Below are positions 26,074-37,383 of a stretch of DNA of 64,000 nucleotides, piece after piece. Source of the DNA: Ganoderma boninense (Eukaryota > Basidiomycota > Agaricomycetes > Polyporales > Polyporaceae); the NCBI GenBank assembly GCA_002900995.3, contig CM035311.1, positions 930,001-994,000 of the forward strand, read 5' to 3'. The notes below the pieces were generated by a model that saw only the letters and a list, made by a program, of their open reading frames with translations, was not told the origin of the DNA and did not search any database. The position numbers and the translations under genes were made by a program. Positions within the stretch are counted from its first letter, which is position 1. Each line of letters opens with the position of its first letter.

Positions 26074-27787
26074 GGCTGTTGAGGGTTAAGAGACTGCGGA
26101 AGGGGAGGGAGGAAGAGCTCGCCGAATTGTTTGTGCGCCCGCAACCCAGGGACTTTCTCAGCGGCTTAGTCATCAGGCGTTCAGTTTCGAGGCGCTTAAC
26201 AATCCATCTTTGGATACGGCAACCTCGTCCTTCTTGTCTCTGTTCCATCATGTTCAACAAATCGTTTGGTCGTCGCTGTTGCTATTGCTCTTTTTCTGAG
26301 ATCTGGATCATCATTCCTCAAACCAAGCCTGAGGCCGACCATCCGAATTAACTGGTTGAAGTGACCAACATTGAACTGTGTAGCGTTCCCGGAAACGCGG
26401 ACCATCGGCCAGGTCGGATAACCACTTTCACCGATTCTTCAGGTGGAACCCCTCGAATGAGCTTGACGAAGGAGTCTCTCGGTGCTGGAGGACCTCAGAG
26501 GGTGTGAGCCTTGACGGCGAGCACGCACGGACATTGCATATATCTCGGGACGAGGTGAGCGTGCACACATGTCTGCTAGCACTCCGAGACATCTGGGTAT
26601 AATCTGGCTCTTGGTGGCAATTGCCCACATCCGTGTTTTTGTCGATGAATCGAGTCAACTGAGGGTGTCAGCGCCGTCCATAGAAGCGACGGAAGGTCCA
26701 TCGTGAGCCCTGTCCCCAGCGCCGAAAGCTACATTCTTCGAATACTGTTGGGATCCTCACTTCAAGGAGGAGCCACCCGCTCTTGTACGCCTGGGCGAAT
26801 CCTATAATCCTTCGCTTCCACAGCGGGTGCCTTCTCGGTGCCCGTTGCTGGGTGAATTTCAGCCTTCGACTCTCCGGTGACATCCCGTCAGCTGCCCTGA
26901 CATCCCGGGTCTCTGCTAGCTTTATCTACGACTCCCGAGTCTCCATCTCCCCCGATGCTGCGGCCCCCGCGGACTGCAGCATGCATCCTCAGCGTCATCG
27001 TCCCCGGCAAGTGCTCGGGACCGGATGTGAAAGACTCCGAGCCGGAAAATCCTTCCCCGAACCCACGCCCCCTAAACCACGGAACGCCCTCCGTCAAAGC
27101 TGTCTAGGCTGGGCGGGCCGGGTGCTGAGCTTGACTGGCGGTCTGAGACAGTGGCCTGTAGGTTTAGGAAGAATCGCGAGCGGCGGAACGAGGATGGCAG
27201 TTGTACTGGACCCGGCCGCGGGACCCACTTCGACTGTGTCAAGATCCGCTACAGAGACGCAAATACAACGAACTTACCGGCCTCCAAGAAGGCCGAGGGT
27301 AGCCGAAGACATCACTCAACGTCTAGACAAAGTTGCAGCGTCATCCGTCGAGAGGAAGTTAAGAATGACGGGCTCAAAAAGAGGGGGCAGACATGGGAAG
27401 CTGGATCTACGGTTAGTGGCCTAAAGTATATGAGGTTGGAGTGGAAACTTAATTACTACCCACTTCCGCACCACCACTGCCCGCATAGGCGACGTATTGT
27501 ACGGCGCATACAACCTGACTGGGGCAAGTGGTCAATTGGAATGCATATAGGGTGCGATAACCAGTAAAACGGCTGGAAAAATGGAATGAAGTCTGCCTCC
27601 TGGGAGTTCGTATTAACCGTCAATCGTCACGACATGAAAACACTGATAGCTCCGAGCGCGGCCCTGCGAAGTTGTTGTGGCCTCAACCTCAGCCTCCCGG
27701 CGGGACCCAGATCGCAGACCCAGAGTCCCATACCAAAAGTGCGACTCAGCCTCTGGACATTAAAAAAGTACATTAAAGTAAGTTTTA
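26074..27787. other. 1.7-kb stretch without a recognisable gene
   Basis: It contains the presumed PHF5A promoter at its left and the 3' flank of the DUF6533 gene at its right. A 213-codon plus-strand frame (26783-27424) overlaps a second frame (27151-27567), but neither shows a domain, convincing codon pattern or gene structure. I leave them uncalled. Confidence 0.4.
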
Positions 27788-29713
27788 CTATGCAACCACA
27801 TTCGTTACTTCAGCAGGCACCTGCTCCACTATATCCAACCCTGGGCGACTCTGCAAGTCAGCAGCGACATCTGGAATGGCGACCGCCGAATCCGAATTAT
27901 CGCCGCTCTTTCCCACCTTCCCTGACAACTCTGCATCTACGCCCTCATCCGCCCCAGTTCCGTGGCTCCAGTAGCACGTCTCGCTCGTGTCGTCCGAGTC
28001 GTCGTGGTCCAGGTCCGGATCGAAGACCAGCGACCCCGGCCCGACGAACCCCTCCCCGAGCGAGCCCACGACGCGGGCGAAGGCTAGCGATCCCCCGCCG
28101 TCGGCGAAGCTGCCCGTGGAGAGGTGGAGCGGGTCGTCGCTGTTCAGCTTGACGGAGCGGCGGTTCGCGGTTTGCAGATCGAGGAGGAACCGCGAGACGA
28201 GGACGGCGGTGATCCTGCAATGAAATCGGCCCGGGCCACGCACCGAGTCAATCAATCAGTATGGTATGTCGGTGTCGATTACTTTTAAGAAGCGCAGACG
28301 GCGGACGTACTGGTCCTCAAAGATGGAAATGTTGCTGATGAGGTGTCCGAATGTCTGAGTAGGGGCGTTAGTGAGCCTGGCATGGGGGGGGGTGTATACC
28401 ACACGGGCTTACAGCAGACAGGGTGAAGGCGAGGTGAAGAACATTAAGGCTCAGCAGGACCCTTGCGTGTGACGTGATCAGGCACCAAAACATGGGCATG
28501 AGGGGTTAATGCGCACAGGAAGTAGAGGACACCTATTCATTCGGACGATAAGATCAGATCGTGGGGCACAGCAAGGACGACTGGACAGGTAAGCGTACCA
28601 TCGCGAAGCATTATGGTCGATAACGACCAGCGAGATTTGAGGTTGAATCGGGAGGCAGGGTCCCTTCTTCCCAGAGTCGCCCAGGTTAAGACGAGAAGGA
28701 TAGAATCCGTTGTGATTAGACATGTACGCGATGCGATGACCACTGTTTCAAGCGCCACGTTAGCACTCTCATACTCGTTGCCCAACGATGCGAAAATATT
28801 ACGTCTTGTAACAAGGGACGTTAGTATTTCGCAGGAATGGTGTCCAAGGAAAACACGTACTTTACGGCAATGTCGTGCGTCAAGTTGGTTGCAGCAAAGC
28901 ATCCAAATTCCGGGTCGGTCACGCCGGTGAGACCGAAATAAAATTGGGACTAGAAAAAGGGACAATCGTCAGCATGTTGATAGTTACCTGAGCTCTCATG
29001 GACGCGTACATAGTTAATTCCCGCAGGGACAGACGCGAGGACGAAAAGGAGAACTCCAAGCGTTCGACTCCGGCTTAGCGCGTACGCACGGAGTCCCGAG
29101 AATGCTGGCAGTCGACTCCATTATCAGCAAGCCTAGAAAGAGATTCGAGGCACAACGTACCAGCCCAGATTATATATTGTGAGTATGACATAGCAGAAAA
29201 TACCTGATAGTACACTGGGCAGCTGCGCAGTGTGCGTCATTAATGAAGAGCTTGTCCGAAGTAGCCAAAGGAGAACGGGTACCTCTGCGTCCGAAAGTCA
29301 GGGCAGGATGGTGGAAGCTAACAAAACATACCCACCTGCTCGGATATGGGGCCCAACTGGGCCAAGCCCATTATGTTCCATATAAGGGTAACGTATCGGT
29401 TTGCGAAGAAGAGGATGGAGGCGCCAGTATATTTGTGGGTCCAGAAAAGATTCACCTCCCGACCGAACGTGATCACATAATCGTAGATGAGAAAGACTGT
29501 AGAACAAACAAACACCTCAATTGAGTTTGTCGATCTGAAGCGATGTCGTGGCACGTACATGTTGACCCGATTATACAATGCTTCGCTTGATAGCTGTGCC
29601 GATGACATCTTGAATCTCTGTGGTTACTGCGAGTGTAGACGGAAAGGATGGACGTACAGGACACTGGCAAGTGCTATGAGCTCTGCAGTCGCAGAATCGG
29701 ACTGAGAGGACAT
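27788..29713 (-). CDS. DUF6533-domain multi-pass membrane protein
   Basis: A member of the very large agaricomycete-specific family that carries the DUF6533 signature in its first helices. No function is established; a receptor-like seven-helix topology is often suggested. The likely start is ATG at 29713 (MSSQSDSATAELIALASV). Two short introns follow, then the signature FLIYDYVITFGREVNLFW and TGASILFFANRYVTL (about 29480-29350). Further exons code FSGLRAYALSRSRTLGVLLF (about 29090), FYFGLTGVTDPEFGCF (about 28930) and TLGRRDPASRFNLKSRWSLS (about 28640). The rest is a helix near 28440-28340 and the tail ITAVLVSRFLLDLQTANRRS (about 28210), then a Ser/Asp-rich cytoplasmic tail to stop 27788. All pieces are in the right order with plausible GT-AG introns, so the gene looks intact. 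The exact first two exon joins are uncertain. Confidence 0.85.
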
Positions 29714-31657
29714 CGCGCAACCATTCGGAGGGGAAAGTCGGCAGGCACGAAGGAGAGGGCCCAAGGAGCGATTCAATGACACGTCGAGCCACTTTTATCC
29801 TCGGACGTGAGCGGGTACCGTGCGGCGAACGCCAACAGACAAATCGCGTTAGATATTGATTCGCTGCATGATTGCGTCCACGATTTGGTGAGGGGCAGCG
29901 CTCGGCTCTACATTGACAAATAACTTACGTTAACCCGAAAATCCAATGCCGATCCCAGGGCGGTCCTTGACATGTAAATCATCGTTACAGTTGCTGCACA
30001 GGCCCCAGGGCCACAGTTGCCATTTCGAAAACGGGCATCATATAACACGACGAGCCGTATGTTCGAAGACCGACACAAAAACCTGGGGGAGGGGGATATA
30101 GTGAGCAATAGCCCAGAGAACCTGCCACTCGGAGCGCCGAGGGCTCCAGTGCGGCGACTCGAAGTGCGGAGAGTTTGACGGATTGAATGTAGCCTTCCTG
30201 GGCAATCGAATGAGCGTTTTATTGATGTATGACGCCGTAGTCAGCGAACAAGCTAGAAGCACAGAGTGTGGTCTGCTCCCTGATGTGGTGTCCGGGTCAC
30301 GTACTATGGGGGAGATTGAGGACCGAAAACGCGGAGCGCCCACATCCCCGAGGTGAAAAGCTGTGCCCCGCTTGCCTCATGGCAGGCCCCCAAGTCCGAG
30401 GAAGTCAGGCCAGGTCGGGGCTGCATAAACATAGCGGCAGTGCCTAGCACTAACCTGGACAGGACCGGTACCTGGTTGGGCGTACGAAGACCAATACTTA
30501 ACGCATGTCTGATCCGCCGGACCTACACAGTTTTTGTCAGATTCGACAAATTACGATCTACGCAGAAGATACAATACAGAATGAGCACTCGTAACTCATT
30601 GTCAATTTAATAGTGCTAAAGGACGATCATTCGAGTGCAAGAATGAGCAGACTCTACAAGTGTCTGGGGACCTCGCGGCACAGACGAAAGGGTATACGGG
30701 GACTTTGACTGCAGATGGGCCATTCGTTTTCATTTCGAACATTTCCATTATACTCAGGCACATCAAGGGGCGCGCAAGCTCTGTGTCCCCGGACCTGTTC
30801 CACAGCGACCTCAAGAGCCATAGGCTGGGCACGCATTGGACATTTGCAAGTACTCATCCAGAAGCCTGTGTCACGGTATGGACTGAAGCCGGATGGCAAT
30901 CTACGGTATCCTCGTTCCCATCCGTTCTAAGTAGCGCTTACTGATTGCACCGCTAGAACGTCTGGTGCATTTCGGAAAACTGACTTTAGGTCAAAATGCC
31001 TGCATCCGAGCTCGAAATATACCAGACGTTCTGCAGCTCTTCCTCCCAGACGCTCGTCTCTCTTCTGTCCAGATCCTTTCAAGATCCTCTCCATCAATCC
31101 CCTCTTCCTGATTTGGTGAATTGGTTCGTCCCGTCCAGAGCACTGCCGAGCGCAGCAAAGCACCGAGCAAGCACCGAGGAGCGGAGGGCAGAGGAAACAG
31201 CTGGAGCTCTGGGGGATCGGATGGAGACGAGACCAGCCGAATGTTCAATGGCCCATAGTCCTTATTCCGCGGCTGCATCCATGCCCCCCACCCGTGTCGG
31301 GGATGGTAGCCTACTCTATCCATGGAGCCAACAACGAGAGTGTCCGCTTGAACAGGCTCGAACAGGCTCGAACACATCTGACGATATTCCATCTGCACAG
31401 CCTCCAGGCGTACCGCATGATGTGCGTCACTTGCGTGGTTTCGCCATGCTTCCCAAACCATCCCGACAATGATGCGCACCGTTCCCGCCGTCGGCAAAAC
31501 GTCCGCTAAATGGAAGCTCAGCACGCCCTCACGACGAACATCATGAGCTCCCGTATTGCTTCCAGCCGGGGGGATGGGGATGCGCATAAGAAGAGCTGTG
31601 TATCACCCCAGTCTCTCAGCCTCAGATCCCCATATCCACGGATTAGTTGGAGGCCCT
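29714..31657. other. 1.9-kb gene-poor stretch
   Basis: It lies between the DUF6533 gene start and the GH45 start. Frames at 30660-30950 and 30991-31590 occur on both strands but show no domain or splice structure. A 10-bp tandem duplication lies at 31351-31370. The right part should hold the GH45 promoter. Confidence 0.4.
31351..31370. repeat. 10-bp tandem duplication
   Basis: Two perfect copies of AACAGGCTCG, followed by a partial third, upstream of the GH45 gene. Confidence 0.8.
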
Positions 31658-32464
31658 ATGGCGAACAAGCTCCTCCTCTTCGTCGAGTTCGTCGCGATCG
31701 CGACGATAGCCAGCTGCGTCACCGTCCCGGACAAACGCGCCACTGGCGGCTATGTCCAGAACACGTCCGGCGGGGCGTCCTTCACGCACTACTCTGGGTG
31801 CTCCCAACCAGGTACGCGTTCCACACACGCAACTCTCCCCTAGCATCCACCACTAAGCTCCCGCCTCCCCCTGTGTCGAACTCGCCAGCGTGCGGTATCG
31901 CCGCCAACGGGTACACCGCAGCGGTGAGCCAGCTCGCGTTCGGGTCGTCGCCAGGCCTCGGGCCCGGGGACGCGTGCGGCCGGTGCTTCGCCGTCACCGC
32001 GAACGCAGACCCGTACTCGCCCGCGTTCACGGGCCCGTTCGACACGATCATCGTCAAGGTCACCGACCTCTGCCCCGTCGCGGGCAACCAGGAGTGGTGT
32101 GGCCAGTCGACGAGCAGCCCCAACAACCAGCACAACGAGCCCGTGCAGTACGTGTCGCGCTTCTCACGTCAGAGATGGGACACGGGAGACTCACCCAAGG
32201 CAGTTTTGACATCTGCGAGGACACGGGGGGCGCGAACGCGTTCTTTCCCTCCGGCCATGGTGCGCTCACCGGCACATACACCGAGGTGTCGTGCAGCCAG
32301 TGGTCAGGGTCAGATGGGGGCTCCCTCTGGAACGGCTCCTGCATCAAGGGTGAATCTGCCGGACTTTGGCCGTCAGTTGGATGCGGCAACCAAGGTCAGT
32401 CTCACTTGTGATGCACTGAGGAACAAGCGATGGGACTCACGTCTGTTTAGGAACTGCGCCCTGA
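31658..32464 (+). CDS. GH45 endoglucanase, subfamily C, expansin-like
   Basis: A secreted inverting beta-1,4-endoglucanase that loosens or cuts cellulose. Exons 31658-31811, 31889-32147, 32204-32394 and 32451-32464 join to 618 nt, 205 residues. A signal peptide (MANKLLLFVEFVAIATIASC) and a Kex2-like KR precede ATGGYVQNTSG, matching the mature start of the basidiomycete Cel45A enzyme. Hallmarks include ACGIAANGYTAAVSQLAFGS, GDACGRCFAVTAN, VKVTDLCPVAGNQEWCG, HFDICEDTGG and CSQWSGSDGGSLWNGSC. In Phanerochaete Cel45A the general acid Asp lies in the HFDICEDT segment, and an Asn in the GNQE segment acts as the unusual base; both are present. No cellulose-binding module is seen. It is a single-domain enzyme with conserved cysteines, and appears complete. 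It converges on the aminotransferase with 265 nt between stops. Confidence 0.95.
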
Positions 32465-32729
32465 GCGGTTGGGTATTCGTCGGGATTCTTGTCGCGTAAT
32501 GTATACCAATGGCACGAGGGTGGCGGATGTAGCTGCGGCTGGAAAATGCTCGGAAGATGAGGCTACTCACATCAGCCCCGACGCCATTAAACTGTTCTTG
32601 AATAGAGGCACGCCACGAGGTCGAGAGAGAAAATGTGAGGAGTAATTCCTGCGCAGACGAAGCTCCGAGAGCGCTCTAGAGTGTTGTTATACAGCAAGGG
32701 TCATTCTTCTTCACCGCCTGTCGCGAGAC

Positions 32730-34470
32730 CTACAACCCGTTCGCCGCAAGGACCTCCTCGACGCTCGTCACGAGGACGTCCACGATCTTCTCGACCTCCT
32801 CCTTCGTGATATTGTACGCCGGCGAGAGCATGTTGTGGTTCCCCTTCGTGCCCTCGACATTCGCCCCACCCGTGAAGCCCATGATGACCAGCCCGTTCTC
32901 CATCGCCCGCGCCTGCACGTCCAGCGCAAACGTCTTCCCCGCGTACCCCTTCGCCACCGCCTCGGGCACGTCGAACTCCCACTCGATGCCCCACCACGCA
33001 GCCCCGCCGCGGATGTCGAACACGTACGGCGCGGCGCGTGCGTTCGGGCCTGCCAGGCGCGCGCGGAGCAGCTCGCCGAGGTACGCACCCTTCTCGTTGA
33101 TGTTCGCGAGCAGGTTCTCTTCTTCGATCACCTTCTGGACGGCCAGCGCGCCGGCACAGGCGATGGGGTGCGCCTGGTAAGTGTGCCCGTGCTTCCAGAA
33201 GCCGGCGTTGTCTCGGACCCCATCGGCGATCCGCTGCGACATGAGCACAGCGCCGATGGAAACGTATCTGGAGCGAGATCGGGGTTAGTATGCGGTTGAA
33301 TCTTAGGAGGCGCATATATGCGGGATAATGGCGAAGGATCCACTCACCCGCCGCCGAGGCCCTTCGCAACCGCTTGAATATCGGGAGCGATGCCGTCTCC
33401 GTAGCTTTCCCAAGCATGGAGCGTCCCCATACCTACACCAACGCATCAAACCATGCAAACAGGTGGGAGAAACGATAGACGCACGGCCCATGCCACTCAT
33501 AACCTCGTCGAGGATGAACAACGCGCCGTACTTGTCACAGACGGACTTCATCGCTTTGAAATAGCCTTTTGGTGCCGCCACTACACCTGTTGTCGCACCA
33601 ACGACGGTCTCTGCAACGACTGAGAATAATTAATGAGCGCATACACCCCGCCAAAAAAAAAGGGCTACTCACATCCGATGACCGTGTCTGGGCCCAATTC
33701 CAAGAACTTGTCCTCCAGCTCCTTCCTCAACCGCTCCACGTACTCCTCTTCGCTCTCCTCCTTGCCTTTGAAGCGCGCCGCATACGCCGGGGAAACGTGG
33801 TGAAACGACTGCTCGTTAAGAAGGGACAGATAGGGCGCCCGCCGTATCGGATGGTATGCAAGCGAGAGGGTGCCGACTGTGTTGCCGTGGAAGGAGAGCT
33901 TGCGCGCGATGAAGTTTGTCCGCTGATGTTGGCCGGTCTCGTAGAAATACTGGCGCGCAGTCTTGATCACGCCCTCCATAGCCTCGGAACCTGAAGACAA
34001 GGCGGATCTTGAGTTTCAACGATGTATGCGAGGTGCGATGTATGCGCGATGCGAAGCCAGAGACGTACCTCCCGAGACGAACCCCACCGCTCCGAATGCA
34101 CCCTTGCTAGATGCGACCAGATGGTGCGCGAGCTCCTCCGCGACGACGTTCGACAGCTGCATGTTGTACACATCTGTATTATATGCGTTCCGATCAGAGC
34201 TCAGTTGCACATTAGAGGCTTGAGAAGGAAGGCGCGCTCACAGGACATCTTGTCAACCTGATCCTTGATCGCCTGCCTAACCTTGGGGTGCCCATTGCCG
34301 ATGCACGACACCGCGGCGCCTCCGACCGCGTCGACGAGCTTCTTGCCGTCCTCGAGCGTGATGTAGATGCCCTCCGCGGAGGACGCGACGGGCGGGCGCC
34401 ACGGCGTGCGGTGGAGGATCGCGGTCGGGCGCGTGCCGTACTTTGCGTCTCCGTTCTCAGTCGCGGACAT
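32730..34470 (-). CDS. Class III (PLP) aminotransferase, omega-aminotransferase-like
   Basis: A pyridoxal-phosphate enzyme that moves an amino group from an omega-amino acid or amine to a keto acid. The start at 34470 is MSATENGDAKYG; the frame continues upstream only by a non-ATG codon. Ordered signatures are DGKKLVDAVGGAAVSCIGNG (about 34340), the PLP-phosphate loop VSGGSEAMEG (split by an intron at about 33990-34065), and LSFHGNTVGTLSL (about 33880). These are followed by the cofactor Asp in ILDEVMSGMGR (about 33500), the Schiff-base Lys in AVAKGLGGGYVSIGA (about 33370), and GHTYQAHPIACAGALAV (about 33170). The end is EEVLAANGL, stop at 32730. At least five introns of about 50-80 nt are needed. 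Length of about 450 residues is typical. Specificity (GABA, beta-alanine, a diamine, or another acceptor) cannot be read from sequence. Confidence 0.93.
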
Positions 34471-35517
34471 GCTGGTCGTTGAGTGCTGCACGTCGGATCG
34501 GGATGTGTGCCGGAGTGTGCGAGAGAGGAGATGCCTTTAACCTAGATTCGACGTGGTCAGCAAGTAAGTACGTCGGTGACTCGGATTTACAGCTTCGCCT
34601 CGGGGTCGAGCACGGATTTCAGGGGAAGCAACACGGTATACGGTGCGGCGCGCCGTATGCACCGTGCACGGAGTCCCGTCAGAGCCTCGCTTGCGCACGC
34701 GATCGTATTGTTTTGCCGACCATGCTGAACAGCACTTGCGATGGTGCCACAAGCGAGAGCGAGCGCGAGGTCGCGCAGCCCGGAGTGGACGATGGAGAGA
34801 GCGGAGACTCGGCACAGTACTTCCGGCCAGGCGCACTGGCCAATCTCCGTCTGTTTGAAAATGAGCTGATTGCTCACCGACTGTGATGCAGCGTTTGAGG
34901 AGGCGCGATAGTACGATGGAGTGGTGGCAAGAGAGGATAAAAACAAAAAGCGTGCATGACTCGCCTCATCATATCTGCATATCTCATTTCCTTCTCAGCT
35001 CCAGGATAATCCCCTCCGATATCTTTAATCGGTCGATAGGCCGTCTTGGATGCCGCCGAGTATTTGCAAAGCATGGACAGAAGCAGGACACGGGACCTAG
35101 GTAGGCAATGGTAAGTACGGCAATGGTAGAGAAAGAAGGGCGTGTGACGCGGGAAGCTGCACGAAGACCGGGCGATGCGGTCGTACGGGCCGGGCTTTGG
35201 ACCAGGCCTGCATGAATATTCCAGAGTCCAGACCGCAAGTTGTTAAGCGTAAGCCCTATCATCATTTGGAGTCCTCGACAGCGACGAGAATGTCTCGCAG
35301 GTTGGGAAGCTTGCGCATATATGTAGTCACCATTAGAGAAGAAGCTCAGTAACTTCTTCGACGGCCACATAACGCAGCATGACGTATATCGCAGTCATCC
35401 TCCTGACTCCAAAGAAGAAGAGCAGACATCATGATAACGTGCAGCATACAGTTGTCTACTCACAGATCGCCTCTCTTTCTCTGCTTGACTCCGTCCCATC
35501 CTGTCTACAATACCGCC
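34471..35517. other. Divergent intergenic region (aminotransferase / HAD hydrolase)
   Basis: It holds the two divergent promoters. The right end (35440-35517) is CT-rich, as expected for a leader. Around 34638-34665 there are two overlapping inverted repeats (ATACGG...CCGTAT and ACGGTGC...GCACCGT) centred near GGCGCGCC. No gene is seen. Confidence 0.45.
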
Positions 35518-36417
35518 ATGGCTGTTGACAACCAGACTTTTGCCAAATACAAGGCCCTGGTCTTCGACTGTTACGGAACCCTGATCGTACGTAAAGCCAC
35601 ATCGGGCATCCTGACACTCATTAAAACATGACAGGATTGGGAGAAGGGCATCTACGACAGCCTTCGGCCGCTCTTCCAGAAGAGTGGCCAGCCCACCGAC
35701 CGAAAGGCCGTCATCGTTGCCTTCTCAGCCGTCGAGCGCGACCTTCAGGCGCAATACCCCTCGATGCTCTACTCGGACCTTCTCGCCAAGGTCTACACCA
35801 CACTTGAGGCGCGCCTGCAAAACAAGGAGGCACCCCCGAGCGCGTTACGAGACGACACCTCCACCGAGACAACCGTCGTCTCCTCGCAGGGCGGGGAGGG
35901 GACATCATCGGTGGGCACATCGGCAGCAGCGCAGGAGGAAGGCACGAGCGAGCCAGAAGCATTTGCGGAGAGCGTTGAGCGGTGGCCCCCCTTCCCAGAC
36001 ACGATCGGTGCGCTCACAGCGCTATCAAAACGCTTCAAGCTCGTGATCCTGTCGAACATTGACCGCACGACCATCGCCAAGACGAGGAAGCTTATGGAAG
36101 CCCCTGGCGGATTCGAGTTCGATGGGGTGTACACGGCGGAGGAGGTCGGCGCGTACAAGCCCGCCCCAGAGATGCTCGGATATGCGCTGGCACAGCTGGA
36201 GGAGAAGTTCAAGATCGAGCCGGACGAGGTACTGATGACGGCGCAGAGTGTCTTTCACGACATCGTGCCCGCGAAAGGGAGGGGGATTGCGACAGCGTGG
36301 ATCAACAGGGAGGGGGCAATCACTGGATTGGACAGCATGGTCCAAGGCGAAGAGGCTATGTTCGTGTTTCCGACGTTGGGAGCTATGGCAGAGGCGGTCG
36401 AGCAGTCGAGTGGGTAG
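35518..36417 (+). CDS. HAD-superfamily hydrolase, haloacid-dehalogenase (type II) like
   Basis: Two exons, 35518-35586 and 35635-36417, give 283 residues. Motif I is FDCYGTLID, with the nucleophile Asp, placed across the intron. Motif II is ILSNID (about 36050), the motif III Lys lies in GAYKPAPEM (about 36160), and motif IV is the TAQSVFHDI acidic pair (about 36240). This is the layout of L-2-haloacid dehalogenase-like enzymes, which use a covalent aspartyl intermediate. Fungal members may act on haloacids or on small phosphate esters, so substrate is open. A Ser/Glu/Gly-rich insert (about residues 105-135) between cap and core is unusual and looks disordered. The start ATG is in a good context (taccgccATGG) after a pyrimidine-rich leader. 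Confidence 0.9.
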
Positions 36418-36777
36418 GGATCGCTAGAGATGACTCGGAAGACTTAGCGGAATACAAGGGCTTGTGTAGGACTAAGTACCTAATCAATCACCATCCCAGG
36501 AATTCACGCCATAAGATATGGTAAAGAGCGCTATGTGGGTGGATTAGTACTTGTCTGGATGCTTAATCGCAGTTGTTAAAGGCATACCTGCTGAAGCACT
36601 GCAGTACTGGCAGACTGAGAATATGTTCACGATGCTTTCGAGGAAACACTGAAGCGCCCTGCGGTTACTTACAGGCTATGGGAGTACCGCATCAGTCTGA
36701 TGCCGCCCATCCGAACACCCGCATAGGATGATCCGAAGCCCACCCTAAACTCACCTGGCCCGTGCGTCCCGCCCCAG

Positions 36778-36784
36778 TATAAAA
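36778..36784 (+). promoter_or_regulatory. TATAAAA element, target uncertain
   Basis: A canonical TATA box in a GC-rich context, 45 nt before an ATG (36823) that opens a 109-codon frame without homology. It could serve a short transcript here or, through a 5' UTR intron, the membrane-protein gene at 37384. Confidence 0.4.
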
Positions 36785-37007
36785 CCCCCGCGCGGACACT
36801 GCAGCAACTCATACTTACCTTGATGGCATGCGCCCCTTCATGGACATGGGTTCGTGGGCCGTGGGGGCTTCTCATAGCACGGCGACCCTGTCCCCAGGGA
36901 GACCCTGCGGTTTGTATGGGCTTCGGCTCATGCACTGTCTCAATATTTCCCTGTCCTGCTTCGGCCCTCGGGCTGGGTAGGCCATTTTTTTGTTGTCGCT
37001 TTGGGCG

Positions 37008-37023
37008 CCTAACCCTAACCCTA
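37008..37023. repeat. Short interstitial telomere-like motif
   Basis: CCTAACCCTAACCCTA, about two and a half units of the TTAGGG-type telomere repeat found in basidiomycetes, inside intergenic DNA. It may be chance, a telo-box-like promoter element, or a scar of repair. Confidence 0.7.
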
Positions 37024-37383
37024 GATACATGCCTAATAAAGAGATTCTATCAAACCGTCCCGCTTTTCGACATGTCCGCAACTACGAACGGTCCGACAAC
37101 GCCAGTTGGGCCCCCCGTTGGTACCTTGATGGATGTTCTTCGGGTCGTATGATTGCCCCGAGCGTTGATAGAAGTAGCATGCGCCATGTGAGGGACAACT
37201 TCTGACATAACTAGTCGTCGAGTCACTTTTTCCCGTTCCCGGACTGCGTCTATCAGGCGACATATAAACGTAAGGGAACCCCCTTGTTGCCACTGCTCCT
37301 TCCGCTCCTGCCCAACTTGCAGGTCCAAAGGCTGCAATCCCCCTTCACCTCACACCGTCGATAGACACCATCTGCCTTTCAGA

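Larger units (their letters stand above)
36418..37383. other. Intergenic with orphan TATA box and telomere-like motif
   Basis: Between the HAD gene and the membrane-protein gene. It contains TATAAAA at 36778, an unsupported 109-codon frame at 36823-37152, and the telomere-like run at 37008-37023. No recognisable protein is encoded. Confidence 0.45.

Noticed and set aside
26783..27567. Overlapping plus-strand frames with a CRFRKN stretch, considered as a Zn2Cys6 transcription factor
   Set aside because: The cysteine spacing does not fit the C-X2-C-X6-C pattern and no linker or coiled coil follows.
30991..31590. 198-codon minus-strand frame upstream of the GH45 gene
   Set aside because: No recognisable domain, and a plus-strand frame covers the same DNA equally well; likely chance.
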